A DNA stretch of 37,269 bases from IMG/VR virus record IMGVR_UViG_3300028883_000024, positions 1-37,269 of that record. The stretch is one strand, 5' to 3'. This DNA comes from a virus. The notes beneath the pieces are model-generated. The model ran no database searches. It was not told the DNA's origin and saw only the letters and a program-made list of their open reading frames with translations. The translations under genes were made by a program, and so were the position numbers. This document shows positions 20,918-29,703 of this stretch, piece by piece (positions within the stretch are counted from its first letter, which is position 1; every line of letters starts with the position of its first letter).

Positions 20918-20968
20918 GGCACAGGTGGGCCCTACCTGTGCCGGGTTCTCATCCTGCCGGTTGCAGGA
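20918..20968. other. Two hairpins between lysis genes
   Basis: GGCACAGGT/ACCTGTGCC (20918-20942) is a perfect 9-bp stem; TCCTGC/GCAGGA (20952-20967) is a 6-bp stem beside it. Neither has a T tract. They may set the relative level of holin mRNA. Confidence 0.5.
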
Positions 20969-20972
20969 GAAT

Positions 20973-21380
20973 TCACGGTACTATCGTGGCGGCATTCAAC
21001 ACGCGCACCAATAGAACACCAAGCCCGCCGCCGCCGAGGAGGGCAGAAATCACCATCCATGCGAGCTTGTTCAGCGCCTTGTTGTAACCCTCGATGGCAT
21101 CCTTGTTTGCCTTTGCCATCTGGATCACGCCCGGCTTATTCTCAGGATCGTTGTCATCACCAAAAACCGCGTGTTTCAATGTGTCCAGCTGTAGTTGATG
21201 ACAATCCTGTTCGGCTCGGATCTCCCGGACAGTACCAATGACGCCATGGTTCCCTTCCTGAAGAGATTTATCGCCACGCATGTCAATCTCGTATTGCTCC
21301 ATAAAGGTATCGAATTGGTCAGCGAGGGCATCGAGATCGTCCTTCAGCTGGTAATTGGCATATCGTCTTGAATCTCCCAT
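20973..21380 (-). CDS. Coiled-coil protein with C-terminal anchor (XhlA-like)
   Basis: This 135-residue protein has a long charged helix (LKDDLDALADQFDTFMEQYE), a middle coiled coil (VREIRAEQDCHQLQLDTLKH) and a C-terminal transmembrane segment (WMVISALLGGGGLGVLLVRV). This is the topology of XhlA-type lysis accessory proteins. It lies between the lysin and the holin candidate. The family link is by topology only. Confidence 0.6.
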   Translation of the reverse strand: MGDSRRYANYQLKDDLDALADQFDTFMEQYEIDMRGDKSLQEGNHGVIGTVREIRAEQDCHQLQLDTLKHAVFGDDNDPENKPGVIQMAKANKDAIEGYNKALNKLAWMVISALLGGGGLGVLLVRVLNAATIVP

Positions 21381-21386
21381 AAGCGC

Positions 21387-22370
21387 CTACCCTTCTACAA
21401 CGTGGACCGACCCGCCGTCGGGCAGCAGGGCTGTGATGTTCACAGGTCGGCCTTTTGTGTCTGTGACCGTGACATGGATCCCGATTGGGTCCCCATCCAC
21501 GGCTCCAGGATCGTCTTCGTCCTGGGGCTCATCCTCACCCCAGTCGTAGCTCATCAACATTTCTCGCATCTCTTTACCCTCCGGCGTTGTCATCAGCCAT
21601 TCCAGCCGCCAGAAATCCACGCCGACCAGCCTCTCTCCGAGCTCAGCGCGCAGGAAATCAATCCCCGTCTCCATCTGTTCCGGCGTCGGGTACCAGCCGA
21701 GCTCTGCGAACGTCGGCAGGGTGATGTGCCAGGGGAGGCCCCTTCGTCCAATACGTCTTTCGAGATCCTCGTGAGCCTTGAGCATCTTCTCGAAGTCTCC
21801 GAGAACATCATTACTGAACCAGTAGGCCTGCGGAGCGTGCCCGGTCAGGTAGAACACGCCGTCCGGCGCCCGGTAGGTAAGCCATTTCTCCCAGGCGATC
21901 TCGGGATGCAGGTCCGGCCGGCGGTAGGACTGCAGGAAGAACTGCACCGGCGTTCCATCGTGTCGCACCGGCCGCCCCAGCGAGCGCAGGAAGGCACCCG
22001 TGTTGTAGGCATACTTCTTCGCCACCTCGAGCTCGTTGTCGATTTTGAATACTTTTGGATTCCAACGAGCAATGGCCTTTTTGACTGCATCTGCCTGGGC
22101 GCCTGGATTCTGGCAATCAACCCAGCCCCAATGATGCACATCCAGCCCCTGCGCCTTAGCCTCGATCTCGAAGGCGTCGTTGGTCGTGTTCTGATAGATG
22201 GATACGGAACTGAAGTTTTCCTTCGCCCCGAAGACCCATTCGCGATTCACGCTTTTGATGGATGCTGCGTTCGCTCCGATCGCCCTGATCATGTTGACCT
22301 GCTCGGCGATCGAGATCTTCTTCCATCGTGCCGTCATCCACGGCTGCCATACTGAGACTGTAATGTCCAT
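21387..22370 (-). CDS. TIM-barrel glycosidase-like protein, endolysin candidate
   Basis: The 327-residue protein shows alternating strand-helix units as in glycoside hydrolase barrels (SVWQPWM, HHWGWVDCQN, PKVFKIDNELEV, LPWHITLPTFAELGWY, VGVDFWRLEW). Acidic residues sit at strand ends (for example D-x-E in KIDNELE and the E of RLEW). A C-terminal acidic linker leads to a short beta domain (GIHVTVTDTKGRPVNITALL). Next to holin-like genes, it probably cleaves the host cell wall. I cannot assign it to a named GH family; a tail-associated enzyme is the alternative. ATG 22370 follows GGAG and abuts the previous stop. Confidence 0.55.
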   Translation of the reverse strand: MDITVSVWQPWMTARWKKISIAEQVNMIRAIGANAASIKSVNREWVFGAKENFSSVSIYQNTTNDAFEIEAKAQGLDVHHWGWVDCQNPGAQADAVKKAIARWNPKVFKIDNELEVAKKYAYNTGAFLRSLGRPVRHDGTPVQFFLQSYRRPDLHPEIAWEKWLTYRAPDGVFYLTGHAPQAYWFSNDVLGDFEKMLKAHEDLERRIGRRGLPWHITLPTFAELGWYPTPEQMETGIDFLRAELGERLVGVDFWRLEWLMTTPEGKEMREMLMSYDWGEDEPQDEDDPGAVDGDPIGIHVTVTDTKGRPVNITALLPDGGSVHVVEG

Positions 22371-22607
22371 TCAAATCTCCATCGACATAAGTGCTGCCCA
22401 TTCCGGATCCCACGCACCAAAAAAAGGGCCAACGGTAGGAAGTGCTGCGGGAGGATCAAGGATGGAATCGTTGATCACAATAGACGCCTCGGTGCTATCG
22501 TCGCGGTGTTTCACCAATCCTCCCTTTTTGCTGGCATCATTCTTCGTACGAACGGAGTCGAGGCCGTCCTTCAGCAATCCGTCATCGTGTAATTCAATCC
22601 ACGGCAT
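22371..22607 (-). CDS. Hypothetical protein, 78 aa
   Basis: ATG 22607 has GGAGG at normal distance. The product is acidic, with a WIELHDDGLLKDGLDSVRTK start and a hydrophobic Pro/Trp-rich end. It lies between the DNRLRE tail protein and the lysin and may be a structural or lysis-related protein. No family is recognised. Confidence 0.7.
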   Translation of the reverse strand: MPWIELHDDGLLKDGLDSVRTKNDASKKGGLVKHRDDSTEASIVINDSILDPPAALPTVGPFFGAWDPEWAALMSMEI

Positions 22608-22619
22608 ACGTCACCTCCG

Positions 22620-23411
22620 TCACCTCCGCGCTAGCCGCTTCAGAATGGCATCGCCAAACACGTTCCGGTCCGGCGTGATCTGCACAGCGCCGCCTTTACG
22701 CATCTTCGCCCCCACGATCATCGAGACAGCAGGATCCTCGATCAGGTTGTCGTACTTTTTCGAGGAAGGGAGATCGAGACCGGTCACACGAATGAAGTTG
22801 TTCGGTCGGATCTCATTCGGAGGTACTTCCCGGCCATTCCGGTCGTACACCTTCGCCTCTGGATCCAGAGCGTCCATGTAGTAGGTCTCAAGACGGAAAG
22901 GCGTGTGGTAAACGACAGACAGGTATGGACGTTGTGTTGTGGTGGCATATTCAGAAGAAGCGAACTTCAGAGTCCCAAAATTTGTAAAATCAGGATACAT
23001 TCTGAAGCCATAATTATTGGCCTGCATTGCTTCAAACTCGGCCACGCTCAATTGAAGGCTCTTCCATCCAGTTCCCCAGCTATCCATATCCTCATTGAAT
23101 AGCTCTCCGGATTCAACATTGGGTATGTTGTTGTGCGTAATTGTTGATTCAGCCCAGGAGCTCTTGAAACGCTGGAGTACGATGTCTGAATTAGCAGCAG
23201 CGGAGGCGGAGAGAATATAAATATAGAGAGAGACAGAATCCAATATCGCATTTGAGGGGATCGTGCTCAAGTCAAAATACATACATCCGATATAGTGTGA
23301 TGGACCAGAAAGATACCTGGCCCAAATCTCGCTGTTGTTATAGTTCGTGCCGCCAGAACTATCATTGACATACGCGTCGTGAGTAGGCGGCCCTATCGTC
23401 AGCGTGGTCAT
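22620..23411 (-). CDS. DNRLRE-domain tail protein
   Basis: The N-terminal 170 residues have the pattern of DNRLRE/CBM-like beta-sandwiches: DAYVNDSSGGTNYNNSEIW, then YIGCMYFDLSTIPSNAILDS, SWAESTITHNNIP and a final RPYLSVVYH strand. Such domains bind polysaccharide in surface proteins. A second region (175-263) carries YDRNGREVPPNEIRPNNFIR. As a distal tail protein it may attach to host glycans, so it is a receptor-binding candidate. It overlaps the previous gene as ATGA. Confidence 0.75.
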   Translation of the reverse strand: MTTLTIGPPTHDAYVNDSSGGTNYNNSEIWARYLSGPSHYIGCMYFDLSTIPSNAILDSVSLYIYILSASAAANSDIVLQRFKSSWAESTITHNNIPNVESGELFNEDMDSWGTGWKSLQLSVAEFEAMQANNYGFRMYPDFTNFGTLKFASSEYATTTQRPYLSVVYHTPFRLETYYMDALDPEAKVYDRNGREVPPNEIRPNNFIRVTGLDLPSSKKYDNLIEDPAVSMIVGAKMRKGGAVQITPDRNVFGDAILKRLARR

Positions 23412-24268
23412 TGTGTCTGCGCTCCTGCCATGAAATAGAACTCGCGGTTTTCACGGACACCGGTGATCCAGCGCCGGTAAAGGCTGTCACCATAACCGGC
23501 GAAGTTCTCGACGATCGAGCGCACCTTTCGGTTCCCCTCGATCTTCTGCTCTACCTGGGTCGTGTTCTCCTCGATGTAGGTGGAATCCACGAACTGGCCC
23601 TTTGCAGCGATGATCGTAGAAATGAGGGCCGACAAATTCACGTCCCCAGAGGAGACCGACTGGTCATAGGTACGGTAATCGAGTGTGTGCCACCAACCGA
23701 GGCAGCCGATCTCAACCTGAACACCTGTCTCATACAGAGAGCCATAAGGGATGATCTTGTCGGCCACTGGGGCGGGATAGGCATTCCACCGAAGCTGTGC
23801 CTCTACGGCCTGATCTGCAACGTCAGAGCTGGTTGTTTCAATTGAAAAAACCTTCTCGATGGTTCCATACCTGGCGACGCTTGCTGCAACGGTCTTCAGA
23901 GTGGACGTCGTCACGCCGGTGCCCGGGTCGTAACGAGCCCAGGCTGTATTGAATTTATTTGAAAGGGTGGCTTTCTTGCGAACCGTGCCGGTGTCCACGA
24001 TGACGTAGTTGATATAACCTTCCCAATCAATCTTTCCGGCCGTGTTGTAGGCAATGACCTCGCGCTGAATGCCGTGATGAAGATAGTCCAGCGCATGCTC
24101 CAGGGACTCAGGGATGAGCCTGTACTTCATGGCGTAGAACCCGCCGATGTCGCGGTGCTCAGGCTCGGGATCCAAGAAAACACCTGGAAGCAGTGTTTCC
24201 TCGAACTGTTCCCACTGAGTCACGGGATTGTGGCGCACCACGATTGACCCGATCGAATGGCGGGACAT
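23408..24268 (-). CDS. Minor tail protein
   Basis: The 286-residue, beta-rich protein (ITQ-like strands around KIDWEGYINYVIVDTG) has a conserved-looking Tyr/Trp-rich end (YGDSLYRRWITGVRENREFY). It lies between the large tail protein and the DNRLRE protein and overlaps both (TGATG and ATGA). This is the place of a distal-tail or tail-tip protein. No Pfam family comes to mind. Confidence 0.65.
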   Translation of the reverse strand: MSRHSIGSIVVRHNPVTQWEQFEETLLPGVFLDPEPEHRDIGGFYAMKYRLIPESLEHALDYLHHGIQREVIAYNTAGKIDWEGYINYVIVDTGTVRKKATLSNKFNTAWARYDPGTGVTTSTLKTVAASVARYGTIEKVFSIETTSSDVADQAVEAQLRWNAYPAPVADKIIPYGSLYETGVQVEIGCLGWWHTLDYRTYDQSVSSGDVNLSALISTIIAAKGQFVDSTYIEENTTQVEQKIEGNRKVRSIVENFAGYGDSLYRRWITGVRENREFYFMAGAQTQ

Positions 24269-26265
24269 CAGGCATCTCCTCGCAGGTTGAAGAACACATC
24301 CCGCTCGTACATCTCAAACTGCAGGTGCATTCCAGGCGAGCAGATCAATGGAGGCTCGCCCCAGGTATCCGCGTAATGGAACATCATGAAGTAGAGACGT
24401 GTCTGGCGCGCAGGTTCAATGCGCAGCCCTACGCCCTGCCGCGACCAGGTTTCAGCGAGGATCCAGTTTGTGCTGTCCTTGATCATCTTGATCGTGCGGT
24501 TGTGCACGATACCGTTATCAACCTCGAGCATGCAATCGCCGCGCAGGGCAGAGTTGCCATAGGACGTGTCTGATACCGGATCATCCAGGCCGATAAAGCC
24601 CTCATCGATAGGCATCAATTCAATCCCGTGAATTTCCAGAGTCGCCGCTGAACCAGTAGCAATCTCGGCCCACACCTCAAAGATGAGGTCCACACCGGTC
24701 AGTGTGTCTGCATTTAGCTTTCGGGAGAAGAAGGGGATGCGCAGAATAGGAAGTTCAATTGCCTCAACGCCTTTGTCTACCGCCGTGAGTGGCTCTGTTT
24801 CGACGGGGAGGTCGTGCTTTGGAGCATAGTCATCCGTGGATCCAATCCGGACCCTGAGCTTCACTTCGACATCCTCAGCGTCGCCACCGCTCTGCTGCAC
24901 AAGCAGGAACGGGCGGTAGGTTCCCTCGAAATAGGGGAGTTTGTCCGTCCCGGTTATCGTCAGCCGCTTGGCAAGGCTCTCCGTGGTGGAGAAATCAATG
25001 CTGACGTGTGTGCCGCCAGGAGCTTCAGGATCATTGACTGAGGAAGCGTCCGTTCCAAGCGAAGCGGCCCAGCCGGTCGGGTTGTCGCTGTTTGCATTCA
25101 GCCGGCTCACAAACTCATTCGAGCCAAGGTGACGCGAGCGGGAGCCGATGAGGATCCGGGAGGTATTTGCGAACGTCTCATCGGCGTCACCGCCTGCCGG
25201 GGTCTTCATGCGCATGCAGAGGAACGGGAAGTGGTCGCCTCCGAGAGCTGTGGAAGGAATCTCTACGTAAGGCGCTCGCTGCGCATAGTGGGAATCGTCT
25301 GTATTGGTCACCGGCCTGGTAGCGTAGGACGGCGCTGCATTCGTTTCCTCGATCTTGAGCCAGTAGGCATTGATAGCGTTGAGAGTGGTTTTCGTCCAAT
25401 CGCTCGGGGGGCTGACCGAGATCACAATATCGTCAGAGGATTGCTCAAGGCACGCCTCGAGGCTGGCGCCCGGGAAGCATGTGTAATCATCGCCCAGGGT
25501 GAGCGCCGTCCACGCTGCTCCATCATAGTATTTGAGCGCCAGCGTGGTCGTGGTCAGGTTTCCAGCGGTTCCGAGCGCCGGAATGACCAATGTCTTGAAT
25601 GCGTTATCGGTGGAACCAAAGATCAAATAATCGTTCTGTGCAACGGTGGCAGGGAATAACGTCGTACCCGTGGAGATTGCCGTGAAGGACGGGCCGCCTG
25701 ATGCGTCGGCAATGTACGCATGCGTGATTGAAACATCGTCCCGATGATTGCTCACATGGACGTGAGTAGGCGAAGCTGCCCCGTTACTCGCTGTAACAGT
25801 CACAAGGGATGAAGGATAGGCACCAGGCGCTCCCGCTTGCCAGACGCCCCGTGTGAGCGTCAGCTTGATTTCCTCGAGCACGTTGGCGTCGAAGCGTTTC
25901 TGCATCGCAGACGGGATCTGGATCGTGGAGTCTTTCACCACCGCGTAGCGGGCTTCAGTCTCATCTTCGGTCTGCTCGATGATGTAGATTGGCTTGGACT
26001 GCATGGCTGGCCAGTTGCGGTATTTCCATGCCTGATAGAGCAGAGCAATGAGATCCTGCAGCTGATCGGCTGCGTCGTCGTGGTCTACAGAGCGAAGGAC
26101 CAGCTTCACGGAGAGAGCAAACTCGAGCTCGTTGATGCCGGAGAGAGAATTGTCGAGGTAGAGCTTCGATGCGTTGTGCCCCTTCTTCGCGACGGAGAAG
26201 CCGTAAGCATCATCCAGGAGATTGATGGTCGTGGTGCCGTCAGAGAGTTTATATTGCTTCGTCAT
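24268..26265 (-). CDS. Large tail-tip protein
   Basis: The 665-residue protein is rich in Thr, Ala and beta segments with hints of lectin-like strands (about 190-290: TAISTGTTLFPATVAQNDYL). The ATG at 26265 overlaps the tape-measure stop as TGATG and has GGGGGTGG upstream; a GTG at 26268 is also in frame. Directly after the tape measure, it should be the distal tail or baseplate hub. Its function is given by position; no catalytic motif is seen. Confidence 0.65.
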   Translation of the reverse strand: MTKQYKLSDGTTTINLLDDAYGFSVAKKGHNASKLYLDNSLSGINELEFALSVKLVLRSVDHDDAADQLQDLIALLYQAWKYRNWPAMQSKPIYIIEQTEDETEARYAVVKDSTIQIPSAMQKRFDANVLEEIKLTLTRGVWQAGAPGAYPSSLVTVTASNGAASPTHVHVSNHRDDVSITHAYIADASGGPSFTAISTGTTLFPATVAQNDYLIFGSTDNAFKTLVIPALGTAGNLTTTTLALKYYDGAAWTALTLGDDYTCFPGASLEACLEQSSDDIVISVSPPSDWTKTTLNAINAYWLKIEETNAAPSYATRPVTNTDDSHYAQRAPYVEIPSTALGGDHFPFLCMRMKTPAGGDADETFANTSRILIGSRSRHLGSNEFVSRLNANSDNPTGWAASLGTDASSVNDPEAPGGTHVSIDFSTTESLAKRLTITGTDKLPYFEGTYRPFLLVQQSGGDAEDVEVKLRVRIGSTDDYAPKHDLPVETEPLTAVDKGVEAIELPILRIPFFSRKLNADTLTGVDLIFEVWAEIATGSAATLEIHGIELMPIDEGFIGLDDPVSDTSYGNSALRGDCMLEVDNGIVHNRTIKMIKDSTNWILAETWSRQGVGLRIEPARQTRLYFMMFHYADTWGEPPLICSPGMHLQFEMYERDVFFNLRGDA

Positions 26266-27569
26266 CACGCCACCCCCGCGTATTCCTCAAAGAGCATGCC
26301 GAATTGATCCACGTCAATGCGAGAGCCGATGTTATTTGTGATGCCTCCAACGCTCCGGCTGTTGTCCACAGAGGACATACCGCCGGCCATGCCGCCAACA
26401 GTTGCATTGAGGGCTGGTTGGAGGTTATCGATTCCAGAGGTAAAGCCCTGGGCGAGCCCCGCGGCCATCTGGGCGCCGATGCCCATGGTGACCTTAGATG
26501 GGGAAGCAATGCCAAGAGCCTCACGGATTGCCCGAGGAAGGCGCTCTACCTGCTCTCGGAACCATGTGAGGATTGCCTCCCAGCGCTCGCGGATGCCGTC
26601 ACGCAGCCCTTCAATCAGGGCAACGCCTGCATCCCGGAATGAGCGGATCCGGGCACGGATAATTGGAACAACCGTTCGGATAAAAGCAGAGATGTTCTCC
26701 AGAGCGTATTTGATGTTCTCGATGGCAGTAGGGAGGTTTTCCCCAAGCCATTCACCGGCAGACTGGGCCCATGCGATGATCGACGGACCGTATTGTGTAG
26801 CAAGCTCCGCCAGAGGAGTCAGAATGGCGTTCAGCGCCGGCAGGAAAGCTGCTCCGATCTGGTCTTTCAGGTTCTGGGTTGTAGCCTGGAAGCGGGCGAG
26901 GTTTGCGGCCGTTGAATTGCCCTGTTCTCCAACGCGACCCATGGTGATCTGGCCTTGTTCCATCACGGCCTGCATGAAGGCCTGCTCACGCGTCAATCCC
27001 TCAGTAGACTCCATGAGCTCATCGATGCGCTCACGTACAGCAGAAGATGAAATACCGAAGCTGTCCAGGCGCTGGATGGATTGGTTGGCGAGCATGAGAG
27101 CGAAGTTTTCCATCGATCCAGTTGCATCTTCGCCCATTGCCATGCCAAGTTGGGTGGCCATTTCCGCAAGAGAAGCCGCCTCTTCCGTTGAATCGGCGAG
27201 CCCCATTGCCAGGAAGCGGTTACCAGCCTGCATGAGATCGCCGTCAGAGACCATGCCCTGGGTAGCGTCACGCAGCTGATTCATGGCGTCAACAGCATCA
27301 CCGCCGACTGAATCAACCAGGCGATCAAAGGTGGCAATCGTGTTCTCGAGACCTGCGGCACCAGTGATCATGTCACGGACACCGTATGCAACGGCGTCCA
27401 GAGCACGCATGCCGAAACTGGCCAGCATGTTGCCTACAGCAGTCTGGATGGATCCACCAAGACGCTGCATGACGCTCGAGGTTTCTCTCTCGGCACTGTT
27501 CAGATCTCCGCGCAATCGCGAGTTGTCACCACGGATGAGGACAACTGCATCACCGAGCCGAATTGACAT
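26265..27569 (-). CDS. Tail tape measure protein
   Basis: The 434-residue protein has a long helical N-terminus with Ala/Gly-rich helices, a middle hydrophobic region and the tape-measure end signature GIASPSKVTMGIGAQMAAGL. By the usual 0.15 nm per residue it predicts a tail of about 65 nm, short for a siphophage. It starts immediately after the frameshifted chaperone stop. It sets tail length and is ejected with the DNA. Confidence 0.9.
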   Translation of the reverse strand: MSIRLGDAVVLIRGDNSRLRGDLNSAERETSSVMQRLGGSIQTAVGNMLASFGMRALDAVAYGVRDMITGAAGLENTIATFDRLVDSVGGDAVDAMNQLRDATQGMVSDGDLMQAGNRFLAMGLADSTEEAASLAEMATQLGMAMGEDATGSMENFALMLANQSIQRLDSFGISSSAVRERIDELMESTEGLTREQAFMQAVMEQGQITMGRVGEQGNSTAANLARFQATTQNLKDQIGAAFLPALNAILTPLAELATQYGPSIIAWAQSAGEWLGENLPTAIENIKYALENISAFIRTVVPIIRARIRSFRDAGVALIEGLRDGIRERWEAILTWFREQVERLPRAIREALGIASPSKVTMGIGAQMAAGLAQGFTSGIDNLQPALNATVGGMAGGMSSVDNSRSVGGITNNIGSRIDVDQFGMLFEEYAGVA

Positions 27570-27911
27570 CTATTTGATCTCCATTCCAGCAATCTTCATG
27601 AACTCTTCAGGACCCACTTCCCGGACCTGCTCTTTCTTTCCGCCCAGCGCCTCGTTGAGGGCATTCACCAGCTCCACCGCCTCAACGCGCGCCTCCCACT
27701 TCTTCCGCCGAATGAACGCCTGCACGAGGATCGATCTTGCAATCTCATCGACCTCATCTGCTTCAAGCCCGTACTGTGACAGGAGAAGCTCTTCCCAGTC
27801 AGCCGAGATAACGGCTTCGGGGGCTAACCTCAACTGAGGAGCTTCACTTTTCGCTGCTTCTCCTAGCCAAGGAGGTCCTTCAGACCCTTCACCTTGTCCA
27901 GGATCACGTCG
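27570..27911 (-). CDS. Tail chaperone C-terminal part, made by -1 frameshift
   Basis: From 27911 the -1 frame is open through to the stop at 27570 and has no ATG and no ribosome site; the only possible start is TTG 27833. Reading on from the slippery site gives a Gly/Pro/Glu linker (GQGEGSEGPPWLGEAAKSEA) and then a helical region (ADWEELLLSQYGLEADEVDE). The full fusion would be 226 residues, 113 from each frame. It joins to the tape measure with no gap. This is the layout of G-GT type tail assembly chaperones. Confidence 0.75.
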   Translation of the reverse strand, partial: RRDPGQGEGSEGPPWLGEAAKSEAPQLRLAPEAVISADWEELLLSQYGLEADEVDEIARSILVQAFIRRKKWEARVEAVELVNALNEALGGKKEQVREVGPEEFMKIAGMEIK

Positions 27912-28249
27912 AAAGGGTAGGCCAGCCTCAGCATCTCCACGAAGCAGGCAAGGATCTCAGTCGGCGTGACCTCATCCTCGAGCTTCTTGATCTCCGGGTC
28001 GTACTGGATGACCAGCTCGAAAACCAGATCGATCGAGCCAAGCAGGGGACGTGCGATACCGCTCAGGAGCTGCGACAACGCCTCTCCATCGGTCACATCA
28101 ACATCACCTGCTGAGGCGATATGCTCGAAGACACCCGCGAAATCAGTGAAGCGATCGGAGAGAGCCGTACGCCAGGAGGATCCCTTTTTCAGGGATAATT
28201 CCTTCAACTCGTACGGCTTTCCTCCGAGCTCGACGGTTACGGTCCTCAT
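27863..28249 (-). CDS. Tail assembly chaperone, short form
   Basis: The 128-residue protein (RTVTVELGGKPYELKELSLK at the start, a helical end) lies between the tail tube and the tape measure, where the G-type chaperone belongs. It overlaps the tail tube gene as ATGA. Its last 17 codons contain the slippery heptamer at 27917-27911. It helps wrap the tape measure and recruit tail tube subunits. Confidence 0.82.
   Translation of the reverse strand: MRTVTVELGGKPYELKELSLKKGSSWRTALSDRFTDFAGVFEHIASAGDVDVTDGEALSQLLSGIARPLLGSIDLVFELVIQYDPEIKKLEDEVTPTEILACFVEMLRLAYPFDVILDKVKGLKDLLG
27911..27917 (-). promoter_or_regulatory. Slippery heptamer for -1 frameshift
   Basis: The coding strand reads C-CCT-TTC in frame 0, which fits X-XXY-YYZ. 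A shift from CCT-TTC to CCC-TTT moves into the open frame of the downstream part. It lies 45 bases before the stop of the short form. Confidence 0.72.
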
Positions 28250-28863
28250 GAAGAGGCCTCACCGGTCACACGCTGCATCAGAACCAGCCGCTGGCCCGCA
28301 GACTGCGTTGTGTCTGAAAGAGCTTTGATCTGGATCGGGATGCCAACGTAGTCATCGGTCTTCTGCGAAAACTCCAGCTCGCCATTGATCATGGCTGTGC
28401 CCTTGTGCACAAAGACGCGGATCGGTTCTTCGTTTCCGCTGCTGTCCACATAGAGACCCTCAAAGCCCCAGGCTTTTTCGGTCAGAATGGCTTCGCCACC
28501 GAGGCCGGTTTCTTCGTAGGGCTTCTGCGATCCACCCGCCGCGGTTTCGTCCACGGTGTCCTGATTGGACGCCGCCAGCTGCAGATATTCAGCGGTAAGT
28601 TCAGCGAGAACGGTTTCGAGCGTCACGCCCTCTTTGTTGCGGTACCGCTTCACGGCAGCGAGTTCTTCTTCAACCTCAACCTCGGCCTCTTCGCTGTCGT
28701 ATTTCATTTTGAGCGGTTCTTTGGTGTAACCAACGCGCTCCCAGTTGCCGCCCCAATCGCCACCATAGGCAACGGAGGTTTCGTCTGGCTTAGATTCGCC
28801 AGACGGAGCAACCCATAGAACGGCGCCGGTTTTTACAATCGATGTCACTGATGGTGTTGCCAT
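28246..28863 (-). CDS. Major tail (tube) protein
   Basis: This 205-residue, beta-rich, acidic protein starts with a typical tube-protein N-terminus (SVTSIVKTGAVLWVAPSGES) and has an EEAEVEVEEELAAVKRYRNK loop and a long beta end. Its place before the chaperones and after the tail terminator is standard. It should form the hexameric rings of the tail tube. Confidence 0.85.
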   Translation of the reverse strand: MATPSVTSIVKTGAVLWVAPSGESKPDETSVAYGGDWGGNWERVGYTKEPLKMKYDSEEAEVEVEEELAAVKRYRNKEGVTLETVLAELTAEYLQLAASNQDTVDETAAGGSQKPYEETGLGGEAILTEKAWGFEGLYVDSSGNEEPIRVFVHKGTAMINGELEFSQKTDDYVGIPIQIKALSDTTQSAGQRLVLMQRVTGEASS

Positions 28864-28873
28864 AGAAATCTCC

Positions 28874-29296
28874 TTAGCTGTTCCGGATCATGACCCTGAA
28901 AGCAGTCATGATGTACGGCCAGTCTGTATCCGGCTCATAGAGCAGCTGACCCAGCATCTCGAGCTCTCCATTGAGAATTTCGTCATCGTGCCCGCCATGG
29001 AGCACGTCACAGAGAACCCGGTACACAACGTCAGCATTGATCGCGGTCCTGCCGTAGATCTTGAACTGGACCGAGGGGCTCAGGACCGCATCCTCATAGT
29101 CCAGACCACCCCCTCTCACTTTGAAAACGATCGCAGGGCCGTCATCCCTCGGCTTGTAGGCCTTGCGGTCGGTTGCTCCTGTCGGTTTGTACGAGCTCGG
29201 TGGCTCGCTTCCAACCCAGATCCGGTTGTCCACCTTTGCGGTGAGCGTTGTCTGAGCGAGAAGAAACTCCGAGATCGTTTTATGTACGTCTTTCAT
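28874..29296 (-). CDS. Tail terminator / completion protein (DUF3168-like)
   Basis: The 140-residue protein (KTISEFLLAQTTLTAKVDNR, then an IVFKVRGGG strand and an end with YIMTAFRVMIRNS) fits the tail terminator fold that caps the tube and joins it to the neck. It overlaps the gp10-like gene as ATGA and precedes the tube gene. Confidence 0.75.
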   Translation of the reverse strand: MKDVHKTISEFLLAQTTLTAKVDNRIWVGSEPPSSYKPTGATDRKAYKPRDDGPAIVFKVRGGGLDYEDAVLSPSVQFKIYGRTAINADVVYRVLCDVLHGGHDDEILNGELEMLGQLLYEPDTDWPYIMTAFRVMIRNS

Positions 29297-29703
29297 CGCA
29301 GCCCCACTGACAGGCCAGCCGCCTTGATGATGCCCCGCATCTCATTCCGCACCGATTCAAGAGCTCGATAGAGAAACGAGTTGCTGGCCTCCTGATAGAT
29401 GGAGTATTCAGCGCCGAATGCCACGAGGGCATCGCCTTCCTCGAGATCCGCCTTGGGGGCCATCTCGCGATCAGCCTGTGCTCTCGCTTCACTCCTGGCA
29501 TCGTTATATGTGTCACTCTCGGCACTTACGACATAGCCAGAGTTGAGCATGAAGCCGGTGTCGATCTGGTCATTCTGCTGAATGTTCACCTGGGCGTGCG
29601 CAAGCGTCTGGAGAGCGGCCTTATCGAGGACAGCATCCTCAGCTTTCCCGACCAGGAGCGTCACGTTCTCGGCGTACCATTTCAGCTCGAATCCCTGGCT
29701 CAT
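29293..29703 (-). CDS. HK97 gp10-like neck protein
   Basis: This 136-residue protein has an ALQTLAHAQVNIQQNDQIDT segment, then GFMLNSGYVV, and an end with FLYRALESVRNEMRGIIKAA. These are the usual signs of the gp10-like family: a helix, an SG-x-L strand and a C-terminal helix. It sits in the neck between connector and tail. It overlaps both neighbours by four bases. Confidence 0.8.
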   Translation of the reverse strand: MSQGFELKWYAENVTLLVGKAEDAVLDKAALQTLAHAQVNIQQNDQIDTGFMLNSGYVVSAESDTYNDARSEARAQADREMAPKADLEEGDALVAFGAEYSIYQEASNSFLYRALESVRNEMRGIIKAAGLSVGLR

